Origin: Pseudomonas sp. BSw22131 | Lineage (GTDB): Bacteria; Pseudomonadota; Gammaproteobacteria; Pseudomonadales; Pseudomonadaceae | Reading direction: 5' to 3' | DNA length: 64,000 nucleotides | Assembly: GCF_026810445.1 (NCBI RefSeq) | Contig: NZ_CP113949.1 | Coordinates: 5,197,501-5,261,500, forward strand | Shown here: piece after piece, positions 17,302 to 27,114 of the stretch | How the letters are laid out: every line of letters starts with the position of its first letter | Position numbering within the stretch: the stretch's first letter is position 1 | Notes under the pieces: model-generated | Told to the model about the DNA's origin: nothing | The model's database searches: none | What the model saw: the letters and a program-made list of their open reading frames with translations, nothing else | Program-made: the position numbers and the translations under genes

Positions 17302-19242
17302 ATGCCCAAGCTCTCTCTCTCATTGCCGTTCGCGGCGTGCCTGTTAACACTTGCCTGCTCATCTGCGACGGCAGCCTCCTCCCCTTATTCCACGATGGTT
17401 GTGTTTGGCGACAGCCTAGCCGATGCAGGGCAATTCCCCGATGTTGGCGGTCCACAAGGCGCGACTCTTCGCTTCACCAATAGGACCGGTCCTGCGTATC
17501 GAAATGGCAGCGGTGAAATCTACGGCCTGAACTCGTCAACATTGCTGGGTGGAATGCTAGGCGTTGCACCGGGCGATCTTGCGTCATCCACCTCACCGGT
17601 TCGTCAGGCGCTGGGGCTGGGCGACGGCAACAACTGGGCCGTGGGCGGCGACAGGACCGACCAGATACTGGAGGCCATCACGACACAATCCCAGGTCGCC
17701 ACCACTGATAGCACCACTGGAATTGAAACAGTCTTGCGCGAGCGGCCGGGTTATCTGGTGGCCAACAACTTCCAGGCCGATCCGAACGCGTTGTACTACC
17801 TGACCGGCGGCGGTAATGATTTCTTGCAGGGCCGGGTGCTGAGCGCGGGTCAGGCCGTGGCGGCGGCGAACAATCTCGCCAACGGCGCTCAAGCTCTGCA
17901 GCAAGCAGGCGCGCGGTACATCATGGTCTGGTTGCTGCCGGACATCGGCCTGACGCCCGCCGTTTTTGGTACGCCCCTTCAGCAACCCTCGACGTTGCTC
18001 AGTGGTGTTTTCAATCAACAGCTGATTGCACGGCTCAGCCAGGTCGACGCGCAAATCATCCCGCTCAACGTCCCCGGTTTACTGAGCGAAGTCGTGGCAG
18101 ACCCGGCGCGCTATCGCCTGGCGGCTAATCAGAACCTGGTGAGTACGTGCTTCAGCGGTAATAGCTGTCGGGAAAACGCCACGTTCGGGATCAACAGCGC
18201 CACGCCAGACCCGACCAAACTGCTGTTCAACGACGGCGTTCATCCGACCGTTGCGGGCCAGTTACTGATCGCCGACTACGGCTATTCAATCCTGTCGGCG
18301 CCATGGGAAATCACCCTGCTGCCGGAAATGGCCACCGGCACACTGCGCGCGCAACAAGATGAACTGCGCAGCCAGTGGCTGGCGGACTGGAGCAACTGGC
18401 AGGGCGTCGGACAGTGGCGCGGTATCGTCGCAGGTGGCGGTCAGAAAATGGATTTCGATGCGCAAGGTAATTCCGCTAACGCTGATGGGCATGGCTACAA
18501 CGTCACGGTCGGCGGTAGCTACCGTTTTGCCGAGGACTGGCGTGCAGGTCTGGTGGCGGGTGCTTATCGGCAGACGCTGGAAGCGGGACCGCGGGATTCG
18601 GACTACAAACTCAACAGCTACATCGCGACGGCATTTGTGCAATTTCAGGCGAATCACTGGTGGGCCGATTTAGCTGCTTCGGGCGGCAAGCAGGATTACG
18701 ACAACCTCAAGCGCAAGTTCGCGCTCGGTGTCAGCGAAGGCGCCGAGAAAGGCGGTACCGATGGCAACCTATGGGCACTCAGTGGCCGGGTGGGTTTCGA
18801 TATTGCCGAGCCGGCCAGTCGCTGGCATTTCTCACCATTCATCAGTGCTGACTATTCGCACATAGAGGTCGATGGCTATTCGGAGAAAGGCAGTCGCTCA
18901 ACAGCGTTGTCATTCGACGACCAGGTCCGTCGCTCGAAACGGCTCGGCGCAGGCTTGCAGGGCAAGTTCGACGTGACCCCGCGAACGCAGGTGTTCGGCG
19001 AGGTTGCCCATGAGCGGGAGTTCGATAACGATCAGCAGGACGTGACGATTGCACTGAACAGCGTGCCGGGGATCGATTTCAATCTGAAGGGATATGAGCC
19101 GCAACGCAGCCTGAATCGAGCCAGCCTTGGTGTGAGTCAGCAACTGGCGAAAGATTTGACCCTGCGCGCAGGTTACAGCTGGCGCAAAAATGATGATGTG
19201 ACGCAGCAAGGATTGAATCTGGCGCTGAGTCTGGACTTCTGA
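17302..19242 (+). CDS. estA: Autotransporter esterase of the GDSL family (EstA)
   Basis: Outer-membrane esterase: a type V secreted passenger that stays attached to its own barrel. The 646-residue precursor has a signal peptide ending near AAA/SATAAS (residues 1-25), a GDSL hydrolase domain with the nucleophile S38 in [20 protein letters not shown] (block III) and DGVHPTVAG with the Asp/His pair (block V), followed by a C-terminal 12-stranded autotransporter barrel ending in ...LALSLDF with the terminal Phe. In P. aeruginosa EstA affects rhamnolipid production and motility. The location next to trpE is as in P. putida. I start at the ATG behind AAGGA; the frame extends upstream into leader DNA. 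Confidence 0.94.
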   Translation: MPKLSLSLPFAACLLTLACSSATAASSPYSTMVVFGDSLADAGQFPDVGGPQGATLRFTNRTGPAYRNGSGEIYGLNSSTLLGGMLGVAPGDLASSTSPVRQALGLGDGNNWAVGGDRTDQILEAITTQSQVATTDSTTGIETVLRERPGYLVANNFQADPNALYYLTGGGNDFLQGRVLSAGQAVAAANNLANGAQALQQAGARYIMVWLLPDIGLTPAVFGTPLQQPSTLLSGVFNQQLIARLSQVDAQIIPLNVPGLLSEVVADPARYRLAANQNLVSTCFSGNSCRENATFGINSATPDPTKLLFNDGVHPTVAGQLLIADYGYSILSAPWEITLLPEMATGTLRAQQDELRSQWLADWSNWQGVGQWRGIVAGGGQKMDFDAQGNSANADGHGYNVTVGGSYRFAEDWRAGLVAGAYRQTLEAGPRDSDYKLNSYIATAFVQFQANHWWADLAASGGKQDYDNLKRKFALGVSEGAEKGGTDGNLWALSGRVGFDIAEPASRWHFSPFISADYSHIEVDGYSEKGSRSTALSFDDQVRRSKRLGAGLQGKFDVTPRTQVFGEVAHEREFDNDQQDVTIALNSVPGIDFNLKGYEPQRSLNRASLGVSQQLAKDLTLRAGYSWRKNDDVTQQGLNLALSLDF

Positions 19243-19248
19243 ACCGAT

Positions 19249-19339
19249 CTGTAGGAGCGCGCTTGCCCGCGATGGCGGTTTGCCTGTGGCGAATTAGTCG
19301 TCTGACCCACCCCGTTCGCGGGCAAGCGCGCTCCTACAG
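19249..19339. repeat. REP doublet (REPIN) between estA and trpE
   Basis: Two REP sequences in inverted orientation: the 24-base arm starting CTGTAGGAGCGCGCTTGCCC (19249-19272) and its exact complement at 19316-19339, separated by 43 bases. It lies between converging genes and may act as a transcript end or RNA stabiliser. Confidence 0.92.
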
Positions 19340-19347
19340 TTGCCTCA

Positions 19348-20829
19348 TTAGCCTTCCGGCGTTTGCTCGGCCAGCGCCACAGCGCGGAACATCGCCCGAC
19401 GCTTGTTCAGCGTCTCTTCCCATTCCAGCGCGGGCACCGAGTCCGCGACGATGCCGCCACCCGCTTGAACGTGCAGCTCGCCATCCTTGATAACAGCGGT
19501 GCGGATCGCAATCGCGGTGTCCATGTTGCCATTCCACGCTAGATAGCCCACTGCTCCGCCGTATACGCCGCGCTTGACCGGCTCCAGCTCGTCGATGATT
19601 TCCATCGCGCGAATCTTCGGCGCTCCCGACAATGTGCCTGCCGGCAAAATCGCTCGCAGCGCGTCCATTGCCGTCAGCCCACTTTTCAGTTGGCCGGTGA
19701 CATTGGAAACGATGTGCATCACGTTAGAGTAACGCTCGATCACCATCTTCTCGGTGAGTTTCACCGAGCCGACTTCCGACACACGACCGGTGTCGTTACG
19801 GCCTAGATCAATCAGCATCAAGTGCTCGGCGATTTCCTTGTCGTCAGACAGCAAGTCCACTTCCAGCGCGTAGTCCGCTTCCTCGGTCGCGCCACGAGGG
19901 CGAGTACCTGCAATCGGGCGCACGGTGATCAGGTTGTCTTCGACGCGCACCAGCACTTCCGGCGAACTGCCGACGACATGGAAGTCACCGAAGTTGAAGA
20001 AGTACATATAAGGCGTCGGGTTGAAGCAACGCAGCGCGCGATATAGATCAATCGGGGCGGCTTTGAAGTCGATGGACATCCGCTGCGACGGGACCACCTG
20101 CATGCAGTCGCCAGCGAGGATGTATTCCTTGATGGTATCGACAGCTTTTTCGTAGTCGCTCTGGGTGAAACTGGAGCGGAATACAGGATCGGCAGCTTGC
20201 GGCCGGCTAAGGTCCAGGCCTCGGCGCGGCGTGATCGGCTGACGCAATTTCTCCATCAGTGTCTCAAGACGTGCCAAGCCACCTTCGTACGCGTCTGGCT
20301 GGGCCGGATCAACCAGCACGATGGTGTGCATCTTGCCGGCCAGGTTGTCGAAAACGACGACGGCGTCGGAGACCATCAACAGGATGTCCGGCACGCCCAG
20401 TGGATCAGGGTTGGGGCAAGCACCGAGGCGCTTTTCCACATAACGCACGCAGTCGTAACCGAAATAGCCGACCAGCCCGCCATTGAAGCGCGGCAGGCCG
20501 GGAATGGTCGGGACGTTGTAACGCGCCTTGAATTCTTCGACGAAAGCCAAAGGGTCTTCGGCTTCGAGGCTTTCGATTTCAACGCCATCCAGGGTCACGC
20601 TGATGTGGTGCTCGTGGGCGCGCATTACCGTACGGCACGGCAAGCCGATGATCGAATAACGGCCCCACTTCTCGCCACCTTGTACAGACTCCAGCAAATA
20701 GGAGTTTGGCTCGTCGGCGAGTTTCAGATAGATCGACAGCGGGGTGTCGAAGTCGGCCAGGGTTTCGTAGGCAAGCGGAATGCGGTTGTAGCCTTCAGCA
20801 GCCAAACGCAGGAATTTTTCACGGTTCAT
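19348..20829 (-). CDS. trpE: Anthranilate synthase component I
   Basis: Converts chorismate and ammonia (from TrpG) to anthranilate. The 493-residue enzyme contains the Trp feedback element [17 protein letters not shown] in the N-terminal domain and the chorismate-binding core with [60 protein letters not shown] and [15 protein letters not shown]. Start chosen by a GAGG six bases before the ATG. It is separated from trpGDC by estA and the island. Upstream, gph ends in Trp/Arg codons like the trpGDC leader, so attenuation by charged tRNA-Trp is likely. Confidence 0.97.
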   Translation of the reverse strand: MNREKFLRLAAEGYNRIPLAYETLADFDTPLSIYLKLADEPNSYLLESVQGGEKWGRYSIIGLPCRTVMRAHEHHISVTLDGVEIESLEAEDPLAFVEEFKARYNVPTIPGLPRFNGGLVGYFGYDCVRYVEKRLGACPNPDPLGVPDILLMVSDAVVVFDNLAGKMHTIVLVDPAQPDAYEGGLARLETLMEKLRQPITPRRGLDLSRPQAADPVFRSSFTQSDYEKAVDTIKEYILAGDCMQVVPSQRMSIDFKAAPIDLYRALRCFNPTPYMYFFNFGDFHVVGSSPEVLVRVEDNLITVRPIAGTRPRGATEEADYALEVDLLSDDKEIAEHLMLIDLGRNDTGRVSEVGSVKLTEKMVIERYSNVMHIVSNVTGQLKSGLTAMDALRAILPAGTLSGAPKIRAMEIIDELEPVKRGVYGGAVGYLAWNGNMDTAIAIRTAVIKDGELHVQAGGGIVADSVPALEWEETLNKRRAMFRAVALAEQTPEG

Positions 20830-20900
20830 GAGCAGCCTCGTGGTGAGAGGATAAAAACGGTCAGGAGTGCAAACGTGCCGGGCGTCCGGCCAGATTCAAG

Positions 20901-20945
20901 TCAGGCGCGCCAACGCCAGCGGGCCAGGGCCTTCATGACTTTCAT
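20901..20945 (-). CDS. trpL: Candidate trpE leader peptide nested in the gph 3' end
   Basis: Within the last codons of gph, in the same frame, an internal ATG begins [14 protein letters not shown] and stops with gph. The end is the same as in the two leader copies near trpG (ARWRWRA), and some of the DNA beyond it also aligns. It lies 71 bases before trpE. Either a short peptide is translated from this ATG on a trpE transcript, or Gph translation itself is the sensor. No independent promoter or terminator could be fixed. Confidence 0.4.
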   Translation of the reverse strand: MKVMKALARWRWRA

Positions 20946-21719
20946 CCAGAGTTTGCGAGTGACCACCACGATGGATTCTCTAAAGGAGGGAGGTTGAGCG
21001 TGGGGCAACGTTATCTCAGCCCCCAAGTCCAGGCAACCGGGAATTAGCTTGCGCAAATCATCAATCACCAACGCCGGGCATTCTTCGGCAATCGGTCGAC
21101 CGTGGTTATAGCCATAGCTCAACGCAACACACGCCACGCCAGCTGCTTTGGCCGCCAGCACGTCGTTGCGTGAGTCCCCCACGAACAGCGATTGCGAGCC
21201 TGGGGAATTGGCCATTTTCATCACGAAAAACAACGCCGCCGGATCAGGCTTCTGTTGAGGCAGCGTGTCGCCGCCGACGATCCAGCGAAAGAATCGCCCC
21301 AGCTTCATCTCGTCCAGCAGCGGGGCGACAAAGCGCTCCGGCTTGTTGGTGATCAGGGCCATTTGCACGCCATTCTTTTGCAGCCACTTGAGGGTTTCGC
21401 GAACACCTGGGTAGACCTTCGTCAGCCCATGGCTATCGCTGTAGGCTTCCATGAAAATCGCCAGCGCCGCGTCGGTGGATGCTTCATCCACGCCGCTGTG
21501 GTCGATGCTGTTGGCCAACGCACGGCGCACCAACACGCGCACGCCGTTGCCGATCCAGTCACGCACCGACTCGATGCCGACTGCCGGGCGACCGAGTTCG
21601 AGCAGGGTTTTATCCACAGCTGCCGCCAGATCAGGCACCGAGTCGACCAATGTGCCATCCAGATCGAACATGATCAGTTTGGGCAGGCGACCCGGGAATA
21701 GTTGCTCGAAGCCGCTCAT
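20901..21719 (-). CDS. gph: Phosphoglycolate phosphatase
   Basis: HAD-superfamily enzyme that removes phosphate from 2-phosphoglycolate. The 272 residues contain [15 protein letters not shown] (nucleophile Asp), ALITNKP (motif II), the conserved Lys in PDPAA context, and [17 protein letters not shown] (motif IV). Its ATG overlaps the rpe stop by four bases. The C-terminus ARWRWRA is unlikely to matter for catalysis; it repeats the leader peptide motif found upstream of trpG, and it precedes trpE. Gene order rpe-gph-trpE is as in other Pseudomonas. Confidence 0.94.
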   Translation of the reverse strand: MSGFEQLFPGRLPKLIMFDLDGTLVDSVPDLAAAVDKTLLELGRPAVGIESVRDWIGNGVRVLVRRALANSIDHSGVDEASTDAALAIFMEAYSDSHGLTKVYPGVRETLKWLQKNGVQMALITNKPERFVAPLLDEMKLGRFFRWIVGGDTLPQQKPDPAALFFVMKMANSPGSQSLFVGDSRNDVLAAKAAGVACVALSYGYNHGRPIAEECPALVIDDLRKLIPGCLDLGAEITLPHAQPPSFRESIVVVTRKLWMKVMKALARWRWRA

Positions 21720-22390
21720 GCGCGGGACAACGCCAGTTCTGCACGCATTTTATCAATGACCTCTTTGTAGTCCGGCGCATTGAAGATCGCTGAGCCTGCA
21801 ACAAACGTATCGGCACCCGCAGCGGCGATTTCGCGGATGTTGTTGACGTTGACGCCGCCGTCGATTTCAAGACGGATATCACGGCCGGACGCGTCGATCA
21901 ACGCACGGGCTTCGCGCAGTTTATTGAGAGTGCCTGGGATGAATTTCTGGCCGCCAAATCCCGGGTTGACGCTCATTAGCAGGATCATGTCGACCTTGTC
22001 CATCACGTATTCCAGCAGGTTCAGCGGTGTAGCCGGGTTGAACACCAAGCCTGCCTTGCAACCACCTTCGCGGATCAGTTGCAGGGAGCGGTCGATGTGC
22101 TGCGTCGCTTCCGGGTGGAAGGTGATGTAGGTGGCGCCAGCTTCAATGAAGTCGCCGATGACGCGGTCAACCGGGCTGACCATCAAATGCACGTCGATGG
22201 GTGCGGTGATGCCGTATTTACGCAGCGCCGAACAGACCATCGGACCGATAGTCAGGTTAGGTACGTAGTGGTTGTCCATCACGTCAAAATGGACGGTGTC
22301 GGCGCCAGCGGCGAGGACGTTGTCGACTTCCTGGCCCAGACGGGCGAAGTCGGCGGAAAGAATCGACGGAGCAATAACGAAGGGCTGCAT
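21716..22390 (-). CDS. rpe: Ribulose-phosphate 3-epimerase
   Basis: Interconverts ribulose-5-phosphate and xylulose-5-phosphate. The ATG at 22390 gives 224 residues starting with [19 protein letters not shown]. Key residues are seen in [17 protein letters not shown] (metal His/Asp), [23 protein letters not shown] and EIDGGVN. The open frame further upstream has no similarity. It overlaps gph by four bases, forming rpe-gph(-trpE) on the minus strand. Confidence 0.96.
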   Translation of the reverse strand: MQPFVIAPSILSADFARLGQEVDNVLAAGADTVHFDVMDNHYVPNLTIGPMVCSALRKYGITAPIDVHLMVSPVDRVIGDFIEAGATYITFHPEATQHIDRSLQLIREGGCKAGLVFNPATPLNLLEYVMDKVDMILLMSVNPGFGGQKFIPGTLNKLREARALIDASGRDIRLEIDGGVNVNNIREIAAAGADTFVAGSAIFNAPDYKEVIDKMRAELALSRA

Positions 22391-22511
22391 GACGCACCTT
22401 TTCTGAGCGAAATCACGGTGGCGCGCATTGTACTCCAAGGGATTGGAATGGGGTTGGGTGGCAGATGAATGCGGTTTTTGATCCTGAACCATAGGGGCAG
22501 TCAAAGACCCC

Positions 22512-22631
22512 TTCGCGGGCAAGCGCGCTCTTACAACAGATCGCGCTCATCTGTAGGAGCGAATTTATTCGCGAGACGTCGGCACTGGTACAACCATTGA
22601 CTACGCCTCCCCAACAAGCTGGCTCCTACAG
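22512..22631. repeat. REP cluster downstream of the permease gene
   Basis: A REP copy TTCGCGGGCAAGCGCGCTCT at 22512-22535, an inverted variant CTGTAGGAGCGAATTTATTC at 22551-22576, and a half-site GCTGGCTCCTACAG ending near 22631. At least two REP subtypes are mixed. Confidence 0.85.
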
Positions 22632-22632
22632 A

Positions 22633-24057
22633 TCAATCAACCAACGCCTCTTCTTCTAACCGCTTGGCCTTCACCACCGGCTTGGCATCGGCGGCTTTCA
22701 AGTCCTTGCTGAACGTCCCGTCGTTCTCGCCCTTGAAGAAGTTCTTGCCGTAGATCAGCAGGCACAACACCACACCAATGGCAAAGGCCCAACTCGCTCC
22801 CTTGATCGCCAGCACCGCGCCGATCACACCCGCGATACCGAGGTCACGCTGACTGCGCGCTTCGAGAATCCCGAGCCGGACGCTGACATAGCCCTGAATC
22901 AGCAACGTCAGTGACAGCGCTACGCCTAGAATCGGCTGCACCAGTGTCACGACCGGTAGCAACAGCAAACCGGTATTGGTGCCCCAACGGAATGAGCCGA
23001 CGCCGCCAATGATCGACTTCATGGCCTTCGGACCACCTTTGAAGCGTTCAATCACTACCACCAACATCGCCGCCCATTTCGGGCCACACATGGCGACATC
23101 CGGGCCGAAGATGCTCATGAAGGCATTTCGCGCGCCGAAGATCAGATGCGCGCGGTCCGGGTTGTAATCAACCACCTCATCGGTGCGGACTTTTTCCGCC
23201 TCATCGAGCAGCGATTTCGCACTCAACACGTCGCCAAAGACAATGATGTAGACCGCCAGCATGGTCGGCAGCGCCGAGATGAACATCGAAAGCGGCGGCA
23301 TGCCGAGACCAAATACCGTGTAGTTGCTCCACAGCCCGGCGAAGTCCGGCTTGCTGATGCCCCACTGAATGGTTGGCCATGGCGCTTCGCCAAACAAAGG
23401 CGCAATAACCACGGCGAGCAGGATGATCGGCAAGATCCCAAGCTTCGCGAAATTCCACCAGAAGCGGTTGCGCTGTTTCAGCTCATTGAAGTGCTGGGAG
23501 AAGATCAGGTAGAACGCCAGACCGACTGCGATCGAGATGGTCCACGGCAGCACGTTGAACTTGCCGCCGACCTGAAACACTGCGATCACCGCACTCAATC
23601 CGGCGCCGACAATGATCCCGGACTTGATCGCTGGCGGCACGTATTCGACCACCTTCTTCGCCATGCCCGTCGCCCCCAGCGCAATCGAGAACACCCCGAG
23701 CATCAATTGAAACGCAATCAACGCGTGGACCCGCTCCGGCCCCATCGGAAACTGCGCGCAATACGCCATCAATAGCGGCACAGCCGGCGTGATCCAGCCT
23801 GGCACGGTAGGGTCGCCCAGCAAATGGTGCGTGAGATACAGCAGACCGTTGAGCATCACAACCGCCAGCGCGACTTCAAACGGCATGCCCAGCAGCTCGG
23901 TCATCAAGGGGATGGCTGCCAGATCCACGGCACACATCAACAGGCCCTGTAGGTAGTCCGGCATTTCGAATTTGTAGTGAATGAACGGCAGTCGCACCTT
24001 GAACGGGCCGACAGGGATGTACGGGCTTTCGCCTCCTGCGTGTGGGAGGTCGGACAT
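22633..24057 (-). CDS. NCS2/SLC23-like permease of unknown substrate
   Basis: A 474-residue inner-membrane protein with about 11-12 hydrophobic helices. Features such as TPAVPLLMAYCAQFPMG, AIKSGIIVGAGLSAVI, GPDVAMCGPKWAAML and GGVGSFRWGTNTG suggest a distant member of the xanthine/uracil permease class; the signature is weak. I start at the ATG at 24057 behind AGGTG rather than at an upstream GTG. It follows a Fe-alcohol dehydrogenase gene by 81 bases on the same strand and probably shares a sigma-54 promoter, so the substrate may be an alcohol or aldehyde-type compound or its precursor. This is inference only. Confidence 0.65.
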   Translation of the reverse strand: MSDLPHAGGESPYIPVGPFKVRLPFIHYKFEMPDYLQGLLMCAVDLAAIPLMTELLGMPFEVALAVVMLNGLLYLTHHLLGDPTVPGWITPAVPLLMAYCAQFPMGPERVHALIAFQLMLGVFSIALGATGMAKKVVEYVPPAIKSGIIVGAGLSAVIAVFQVGGKFNVLPWTISIAVGLAFYLIFSQHFNELKQRNRFWWNFAKLGILPIILLAVVIAPLFGEAPWPTIQWGISKPDFAGLWSNYTVFGLGMPPLSMFISALPTMLAVYIIVFGDVLSAKSLLDEAEKVRTDEVVDYNPDRAHLIFGARNAFMSIFGPDVAMCGPKWAAMLVVVIERFKGGPKAMKSIIGGVGSFRWGTNTGLLLLPVVTLVQPILGVALSLTLLIQGYVSVRLGILEARSQRDLGIAGVIGAVLAIKGASWAFAIGVVLCLLIYGKNFFKGENDGTFSKDLKAADAKPVVKAKRLEEEALVD

Positions 24058-24138
24058 TGAATGCACCTGTTTTATTAGTCTTGTAATGGCAAACGCCCGA
24101 CCTCACGGGCCGAGCGGTGTTACGTGTCGGGTGACGAA

Positions 24139-25302
24139 TCAGTAAGCGGCGCGGTAGATCTTCTCGATGTCGGCGGCAGTCAGCTTGCGCGGGTTGTTGC
24201 GCATCAGGCGGTCGATTTTGCTCGCCTCCTCCGCCATAGCCGGGATCGCATCCTCCGGTACATTGAAGCTGCGCATCCCAGATGGGATATCCACAGCAAC
24301 GCACAGATCCTTCATCGCCTGAACGGCCTGATCGGCTGCATCCTTGTCGCTCAAATGCGCGGTACGCACGCCCATCGCTTCGGCGATATCACGGAAGCGC
24401 TCGACGCAGGCCATCTTGTTCCAGGCCATGACATACGGCAGCAACAAAGCATTGCTGACACCGTGAGCAATATTGAAACGACCACCCAGCGGGTACGCCA
24501 GCGCGTGCACCGCGCCGACGCCCGCGTTGCCGAATGCCATGCCGGCCATGAGGCTGGCAGTGGCCATGTCTTCACGGGCTTGCAGGTTTGACGGGTTGGC
24601 GTAGGCCTTGGGCAGCGCCTTGGCGATCAGCTTGATGGCGCCCAGGGCGATGGCGTCGGTGATCGGCGAGGCGTTGACCGACAAGTAGGATTCGATGGCG
24701 TGCACCAGCGCATCGACCCCGCTGGCAGCCGTCACGCTGCGCGGGCAGGTCAGGGTCATCAGCGGGCTGACCAAAGCGACGTCCGGCAGCAGGTAATCGC
24801 TGACGATGCCTTTTTTCAGCTGCGCTTGTTTATCCGAAAAGATCGCGACGTTGGTGACTTCCGAACCGGTGCCAGCCGTGGTCGGAATCGCGATCAGCGC
24901 CGGGCCTTTGCGCTTGACCAGATCGACGCCGAACAGCTCGGTCAGCGGGCCTTCGTGATTGGCAAAGGCTGCAACACCTTTGGCGATGTCGATCGCGCTG
25001 CCGCCGCCCAGACCGATCAAACCATCGTGACCGCCTTCGCGATAGGCGCGGGTGCAGTCCTCGACAATGGAGATTTCAGGCTCGGGTTTGACCTGATCGA
25101 AGATCCCGTAACGGCGACCACCCAGCTGCGCGAGCGCAAGATCCACGGTGCCGGATTTGACCAGAATGGCGTCGGTGACGATCAATGGGTTTTGTACGTT
25201 GAGGCGGGTCAGTTCAGCGGCCAGCTGTTCAACGGCGCCAGCGCCGGTAATCAATTTGTTGGCGATTTTGAAGGCACTGATTTTGGAGGCAGAAATGCTC
25301 AT
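24139..25302 (-). CDS. Iron-containing alcohol dehydrogenase
   Basis: A 387-residue NAD(P)-dependent Fe-ADH of the type III family. It shows GGGSAIDIAKGVAAF (cofactor phosphate loop), TAGTGSEVTNVAIFSD, and metal-binding His residues in VHALAYPLGGRFNIAHGVSNALLLP. Close relatives oxidise short alcohols, 1,3-propanediol or lactaldehyde. It is the first gene behind a good sigma-54 promoter and is followed by a permease gene; an NtrC-type activator gene lies directly upstream. The three probably form an inducible catabolic unit. Confidence 0.92.
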   Translation of the reverse strand: MSISASKISAFKIANKLITGAGAVEQLAAELTRLNVQNPLIVTDAILVKSGTVDLALAQLGGRRYGIFDQVKPEPEISIVEDCTRAYREGGHDGLIGLGGGSAIDIAKGVAAFANHEGPLTELFGVDLVKRKGPALIAIPTTAGTGSEVTNVAIFSDKQAQLKKGIVSDYLLPDVALVSPLMTLTCPRSVTAASGVDALVHAIESYLSVNASPITDAIALGAIKLIAKALPKAYANPSNLQAREDMATASLMAGMAFGNAGVGAVHALAYPLGGRFNIAHGVSNALLLPYVMAWNKMACVERFRDIAEAMGVRTAHLSDKDAADQAVQAMKDLCVAVDIPSGMRSFNVPEDAIPAMAEEASKIDRLMRNNPRKLTAADIEKIYRAAY

Positions 25303-25351
25303 CGGGCTCGTCCTGTATGCGTTGTTTTTAAGGAAGACGTGACAGATGAGT

Positions 25352-25369
25352 TAGCGAAAGCTGTGCCAA
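25352..25369 (-). promoter_or_regulatory. Sigma-54 (RpoN) promoter for the dehydrogenase-permease pair
   Basis: On the minus strand TTGGCACAGCTTTCGCT has the invariant GG and GC separated by 10 bases (25367/25366 to 25355/25354), close to the consensus TGGCAC-N5-TTGC. It lies about 50 bases before the dehydrogenase ATG. A dyad GATCA-GCTTAA-TGATC at 25433-25448 about 65-80 bases upstream of it could be the activator site. Confidence 0.75.
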
Positions 25370-25473
25370 TGCGCACAAAGCCCCGGCTGGCAGGGCTTAG
25401 GCTGAAAATAGAAGGCTTGGCTTGCGCGCTTTGATCAGCTTAATGATCGATTTGACGTGCCTTGATTGAAATC

Positions 25474-26847
25474 CTAATCAGAACGCTCCCAGCGTTTCAT
25501 CTTCTGCACCACTGTTGCCTGGCTGACACCCAACGCCTTGGCAGCCAGTCGGGTGGTCTTGTGCAATTGCAGCGCCGCACGGATGGCTGAACGTTCGGCA
25601 TTCTCCAGCACTTTGCGCAAGGGCAAGCGGCTATCGTCGATGCTCCGAGGATTGAGATTGAGAATTTCCTCGGGCATGTCCAGCGCCTCAATGGTGCCAC
25701 TCTGGTTGGTCACCACCAGACGCTCGACGATGTTGATCAGCTCGCGGATGTTGCCGGGCCAGGCGTATTCGCACAGCAGGTCCAGCGCTTCGAGGCTCCA
25801 CTGCACCTGGCGCTGATAGCGGGTGTTGAAGCTGTCTAGGTAGTAATGCAGCAGCGGCGGGATTTCTTCGCTGCGCTCGCGCAAGGCCGGGATGTTGATC
25901 GGCACCACGTTGAGACGATAGAACAGGTCGGCGCGAAAGTGCCCTTGCGCCACACGTTGCTTCAGGTCGTGATGGGTGGCGCTGATGATGCGCACGTCGA
26001 CTTCCTTAAGCTCCAGGCCACCGACGGGGATGAAGCGGTTTTCTTCGATGACCTTGAGCAGCTTGACCTGCACGGCCAGCGGCAGGTCACCGATTTCGTC
26101 GAGAAACAACGTGCCGTGGTGCGCCAGCTCCAGCAAGCCGCGCTTGCCTTTGGGCCCCGCGCCGGTGAAAGCGCCGGGGGCGTAGCCGAACAATTCGGCT
26201 TCGATCAGGTTCTCTGGCAGGGCGCCACAATTGAGCGCCAGAAACGGCTCTTTGGCGCGAGGGCTGGCGTTGTGGATGAATTGCGCAACGAGGGTTTTGC
26301 CGACTCCGGTTTCGCCTTGCAGCAGGACTTTCACCGAGCTGGCGGCGACCTGACGCGCGAGGCCAAACACTCGACCCGAGACTTCCTGATCGGCCATCAG
26401 GGGCGAATGCAGCAGGTTTTCGCGCTGGCCGGCGTGAAGTTTGGCGGTGCTGTTGCGCAGCTGTTTGAGCTGTTGAAGCTCGTCGCGTTCGTGCTTCATG
26501 CGCAGCAGTTCGGTCATGTCGCGCACGGTGCTGACGACATAGCGGATACGCCGCTGTTCGTCGAGAATCGGCGTTGCGCTGACGAGCAGTTTCTTGCCTT
26601 GGCTGAGGCTCTGCATCACCGAAACCGGCTGACCTTCCTGCAGGACGCGCAGTGAGGCGGACTGAGAGATAACGCCTTCCTTGACCAGTTCCTGCATCGG
26701 CCGACCCAACAAGTCATTGCCGTTCAACCCGGTCAGCCGCTCGTACGCGTGATTGACCTTCAGCGTTTTGCCGTCGCCATCGGTGATGTAGACGCCGTCG
26801 TGCAAGGCGTTGAGCAACTCTTCGAAACTGGCGTCATTGACGTTCAC
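25474..26847 (-). CDS. Sigma-54-dependent activator with PAS sensor
   Basis: A bacterial enhancer-binding protein of 457 residues. N-terminal PAS domain (about 10-120, with LNALHDGVYITDGDGKTLKVN), AAA+ domain with Walker A GETGVGKTLVAQF, the sigma-54 contact loop GAFTGA intact, Walker B GTLFLDEIGD, and a C-terminal Fis-type helix-turn-helix (LAAKALGVSQATVVQKM). I start at the GTG at 26847 behind GGAG. The frame reaches 26928 but that part has no similarity. As neighbour of a sigma-54 promoter it probably activates the dehydrogenase-permease pair, in response to a small ligand bound by the PAS domain; there is no receiver domain. Confidence 0.9.
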   Translation of the reverse strand: MNVNDASFEELLNALHDGVYITDGDGKTLKVNHAYERLTGLNGNDLLGRPMQELVKEGVISQSASLRVLQEGQPVSVMQSLSQGKKLLVSATPILDEQRRIRYVVSTVRDMTELLRMKHERDELQQLKQLRNSTAKLHAGQRENLLHSPLMADQEVSGRVFGLARQVAASSVKVLLQGETGVGKTLVAQFIHNASPRAKEPFLALNCGALPENLIEAELFGYAPGAFTGAGPKGKRGLLELAHHGTLFLDEIGDLPLAVQVKLLKVIEENRFIPVGGLELKEVDVRIISATHHDLKQRVAQGHFRADLFYRLNVVPINIPALRERSEEIPPLLHYYLDSFNTRYQRQVQWSLEALDLLCEYAWPGNIRELINIVERLVVTNQSGTIEALDMPEEILNLNPRSIDDSRLPLRKVLENAERSAIRAALQLHKTTRLAAKALGVSQATVVQKMKRWERSD

Positions 26848-26985
26848 CGCAGGCTCCACGCGTGAGAGGGGTCGCAAGGGAGTTGAGTTTAAACGGTGTA
26901 GCCGGCGTTGGACCTGAGAATGAAACAAAACCTGTAGGAGATCCCCCGTCGTCCAGACGCTACGCTTTCGCGCAGCAAACCTCGG

Positions 26986-27005
26986 CAGAACGCGCTTCTG
27001 TTTTT
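26986..27005 (+). terminator. Orphan terminator-like hairpin
   Basis: CAGAA-CGCGC-TTCTG followed by five T. No plus-strand gene ends nearby, so its role is unclear. The rest of the 267-base gap between the activator and ABC genes holds a REP-like fragment (GGGAGCTTGCTCGCGATAGC, near 27079-27098) and nothing else I can name. Confidence 0.35.
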
Positions 27006-27114
27006 AATTCTGTCCGAAGGGCAGAAGCGAGATTTTGGGGCCTGTTAAATCAACGACATATCTGATGTTTGATGAGAGGGAGCTTGCTCGCGATAGCGTT
27101 GGTTCAGGCAGTGA

